6,071 nt of DNA from Magnetovibrio sp. (GTDB taxonomy: Bacteria; Pseudomonadota; Alphaproteobacteria; Rhodospirillales; Magnetovibrionaceae), in NCBI GenBank assembly GCA_016763255.1, contig JAESUA010000290.1, forward strand, positions 1-6,071, written 5' to 3'. The notes under the pieces were generated by a model. It searched no databases. It worked only from the letters and a program-made list of their open reading frames with translations, and was not told the origin of the DNA. How positions within the stretch are numbered: position 1 is the first letter of the stretch; each line of letters begins with the position of its first letter. This document shows positions 4,491 through 6,071 of the stretch, in pieces. The position numbers and the translations under genes were made by a program.

Positions 4491-6071
4491 ATGCTCGAGA
4501 ATATGAAAATTGGATCCCGGATAGCACTGGCGCTTGTTTTGCCTATTGCGGGTGTATTGTTCTTTTCCGCCTATTCCATTTATGAAAAAAACCTCGTGTT
4601 TTCGGAAATGGAGTCTCTACAAGAATTGGCAGAGATCGCACCGGCCATCAGTGGCGTGGTTCACGAACTGCAAAAAGAGCGTGGCACCTCTGCCGTTTAC
4701 ATCGGCTCCAAAGGTAAAAAGTTCTCTAAAGAACTGCCCGTCCAGCACCGAGATACCAACGGTGCCATGGATACGATGAATACGGCCCTGAAATCGTTCA
4801 AGGCAAAATCGTTTGGCAGCACCCTCTCCGGCAAGCTCGACGGTGCTCTGAGTGCTTTGGCTGAACTCAACGACCAACGTATCGGCGTTAAGGGTTTCGA
4901 CCTCACCGTGCCGCAGACGGCCAAGTACTACACCGGCACCATCGCCAAGATGTTGTCGATCGTCGAAGAGATGGCGGTGATCTCCACCAATGCCCACGTC
5001 ACAAAAACCATCACCGCCTACACCAGTTTCTTGCAAGCCAAGGAACGTGCCGGTCAGGAACGCGCCATGGGCGGCGCCGGTTTTGGCGCGGGTAAATTCG
5101 CACCGAATATTTATCGCCGCATCACCGAACTGATCGCTGAACAAAATGTATTGTTGTTCACCTTTGATATCTACGCCAGCCAAGCCCAGCGCAGCGCCCT
5201 GAAAGATATTGTGCAGGGTAAGGACGTCGATGAAGTCAACCGGATGCGCAAAATTGCCATCAACAGCATCTACACCAGCTCCACCGAAAACACCGAAGGT
5301 CCTTACTGGTTCAAGACCATCACCAGCAAGATCAACAAGCTCAAACAAGTTGAAGACGTGATATCGAGTGAATTGAAGGCCCAGGCCAGCACCATTAAGG
5401 CTGCCGCGTCCGTGTCGTTCTATATCTTCTTGATTGCCACAGCCGTGTTGCTGGTGATCACCGCAATCTTGGTCTACACCATCATCACCGGCATCACCCG
5501 TCCGGTCATTGGCTTAACGGTCACGATGGGCACATTGGCCGAGGGCGATACCACGGTTCATGTCTCCGGCACCCATCGCGGTGATGAAATCGGCTCCATG
5601 AGCCAGGCTGTCGAAGTGTTCAAACAGAACATGCTCCGCACCCAGGAAATGACCGCCGCGCAAGAAAAAGAAAACGAGGTCAAGGAACAAAAACGCGTCG
5701 CCATGGAAAACATGGCGCAGGCGTTCGAAGTCAGCGTCTCCGGCGTGTTGAGCGAAGTTTCCAATGCCTCGAATTCTATGCAAGGCACCGCAGAAAGCAT
5801 GGCGGCAACGGCGGAAGAGACGTCCAAGCAATCCACCATCGTTGCGGCGGCGGCGGAAGAAGCCTCAACCAACGTCGAAACTGTGGCCTCTGCGGCGGAA
5901 GAGCTCTCCAGCTCGATTTCCGAAATCTCACGTCAGGTCTCGCAATCAACCGAGGTCGCCAACACCGCGGTGGCTGAAGTCGAAAGCGCCAACGACAAGG
6001 TTCAGGGTCTGGCTCAAGCGGCACAGAAAATCGGTGACGTGGTGGCTTTGATCACCGACATCGCCGACCAG
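4491..6071 (+). CDS. Methyl-accepting chemotaxis protein with NIT sensor domain (partial, N-terminal 527 residues)
   Basis: Inner-membrane chemoreceptor that would pass ligand signals to CheW/CheA and the flagellar motor. Membrane helix 1 spans about 11-31. The periplasmic part, about 42-290, is a NIT (nitrate- and nitrite-sensing type) domain: the family hallmark QKERG is at 61-65 and a second KERAGQERA-type helix lies near residues 184-192. Membrane helix 2 is about 308-332. HAMP follows at about 332-384, with TRP at 336-338 and DEIG at 365-368. The cytoplasmic coiled coil begins near 400. Glu pairs at 442/443, 456/457 and 470/471 are spaced exactly 14 residues apart and sit in methylation-like contexts (Ala/Thr/Ser-rich). 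The window ends in frame at Gln527, just before the expected signalling hairpin tip, so CheW/CheA contact residues and any C-terminal CheR tether are unseen. Nitrate or nitrite as ligand comes from the family name and is not proven for this protein. A long opposite-strand frame (4617-5348) is a shadow. Confidence 0.93.
   Translation, partial: MLENMKIGSRIALALVLPIAGVLFFSAYSIYEKNLVFSEMESLQELAEIAPAISGVVHELQKERGTSAVYIGSKGKKFSKELPVQHRDTNGAMDTMNTALKSFKAKSFGSTLSGKLDGALSALAELNDQRIGVKGFDLTVPQTAKYYTGTIAKMLSIVEEMAVISTNAHVTKTITAYTSFLQAKERAGQERAMGGAGFGAGKFAPNIYRRITELIAEQNVLLFTFDIYASQAQRSALKDIVQGKDVDEVNRMRKIAINSIYTSSTENTEGPYWFKTITSKINKLKQVEDVISSELKAQASTIKAAASVSFYIFLIATAVLLVITAILVYTIITGITRPVIGLTVTMGTLAEGDTTVHVSGTHRGDEIGSMSQAVEVFKQNMLRTQEMTAAQEKENEVKEQKRVAMENMAQAFEVSVSGVLSEVSNASNSMQGTAESMAATAEETSKQSTIVAAAAEEASTNVETVASAAEELSSSISEISRQVSQSTEVANTAVAEVESANDKVQGLAQAAQKIGDVVALITDIADQ

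Noticed and set aside
4617..5348. Open frame of 243 codons on the minus strand
   Set aside because: It is antisense to the NIT region of the chemoreceptor and has the same shadow composition.

Overview
The window looks like a piece of an alphaproteobacterial chromosome. A Rhodospirillales-type marine or aquatic bacterium is my best guess. This rests on protein style (a NIT-sensor chemoreceptor, a C-terminal processing protease with typical alphaproteobacterial wording, and a FecR-domain protein that starts without a signal peptide), GC-rich genes and AT-richer spacers. There are no marker genes, so the taxonomy is inference.

Layout. Positions 1-1110 (minus) hold the first 370 codons of a FecR-domain protein whose C-terminus lies beyond the left edge. 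The absence of a signal peptide or membrane helix, and the acidic Pro-Glu linker that follows, suggest the head of a large secreted or surface repeat protein. Positions 1111-1525 are non-coding. They contain a good sigma70-type promoter for the FecR gene, a leader of about 160 nt with two hairpins, and a nested inverted repeat upstream of the promoter. Positions 1526-3972 (minus) carry a two-gene operon: a DHH-family phosphoesterase, then an S41 C-terminal processing protease with a lipobox. The two genes overlap by 4 bp (ATGA), so they are probably translationally coupled. Positions 3973-4490 are a divergent intergenic region of 518 bp, AT-rich, with several inverted repeats, candidate promoters in both directions and a C8 tract. 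Positions 4491-6071 (plus) hold the first 527 codons of a methyl-accepting chemotaxis protein with a NIT sensor domain, running off the right edge.

How the genes relate. The DHH-Ctp pair is the only demonstrable transcription unit with two genes. The FecR gene reads in the same direction but has its own promoter 415 bp downstream. The chemoreceptor is divergent. A functional link between the Ctp lipoprotein and the neighbouring FecR/surface protein is possible but not shown by the sequence. I found no RNA genes, CRISPR array, insertion sequence or phage genes, and no convincing undescribed system. The most useful leads are the coupled DHH-Ctp pair, the truncated FecR surface protein and the structured intergenic regions.
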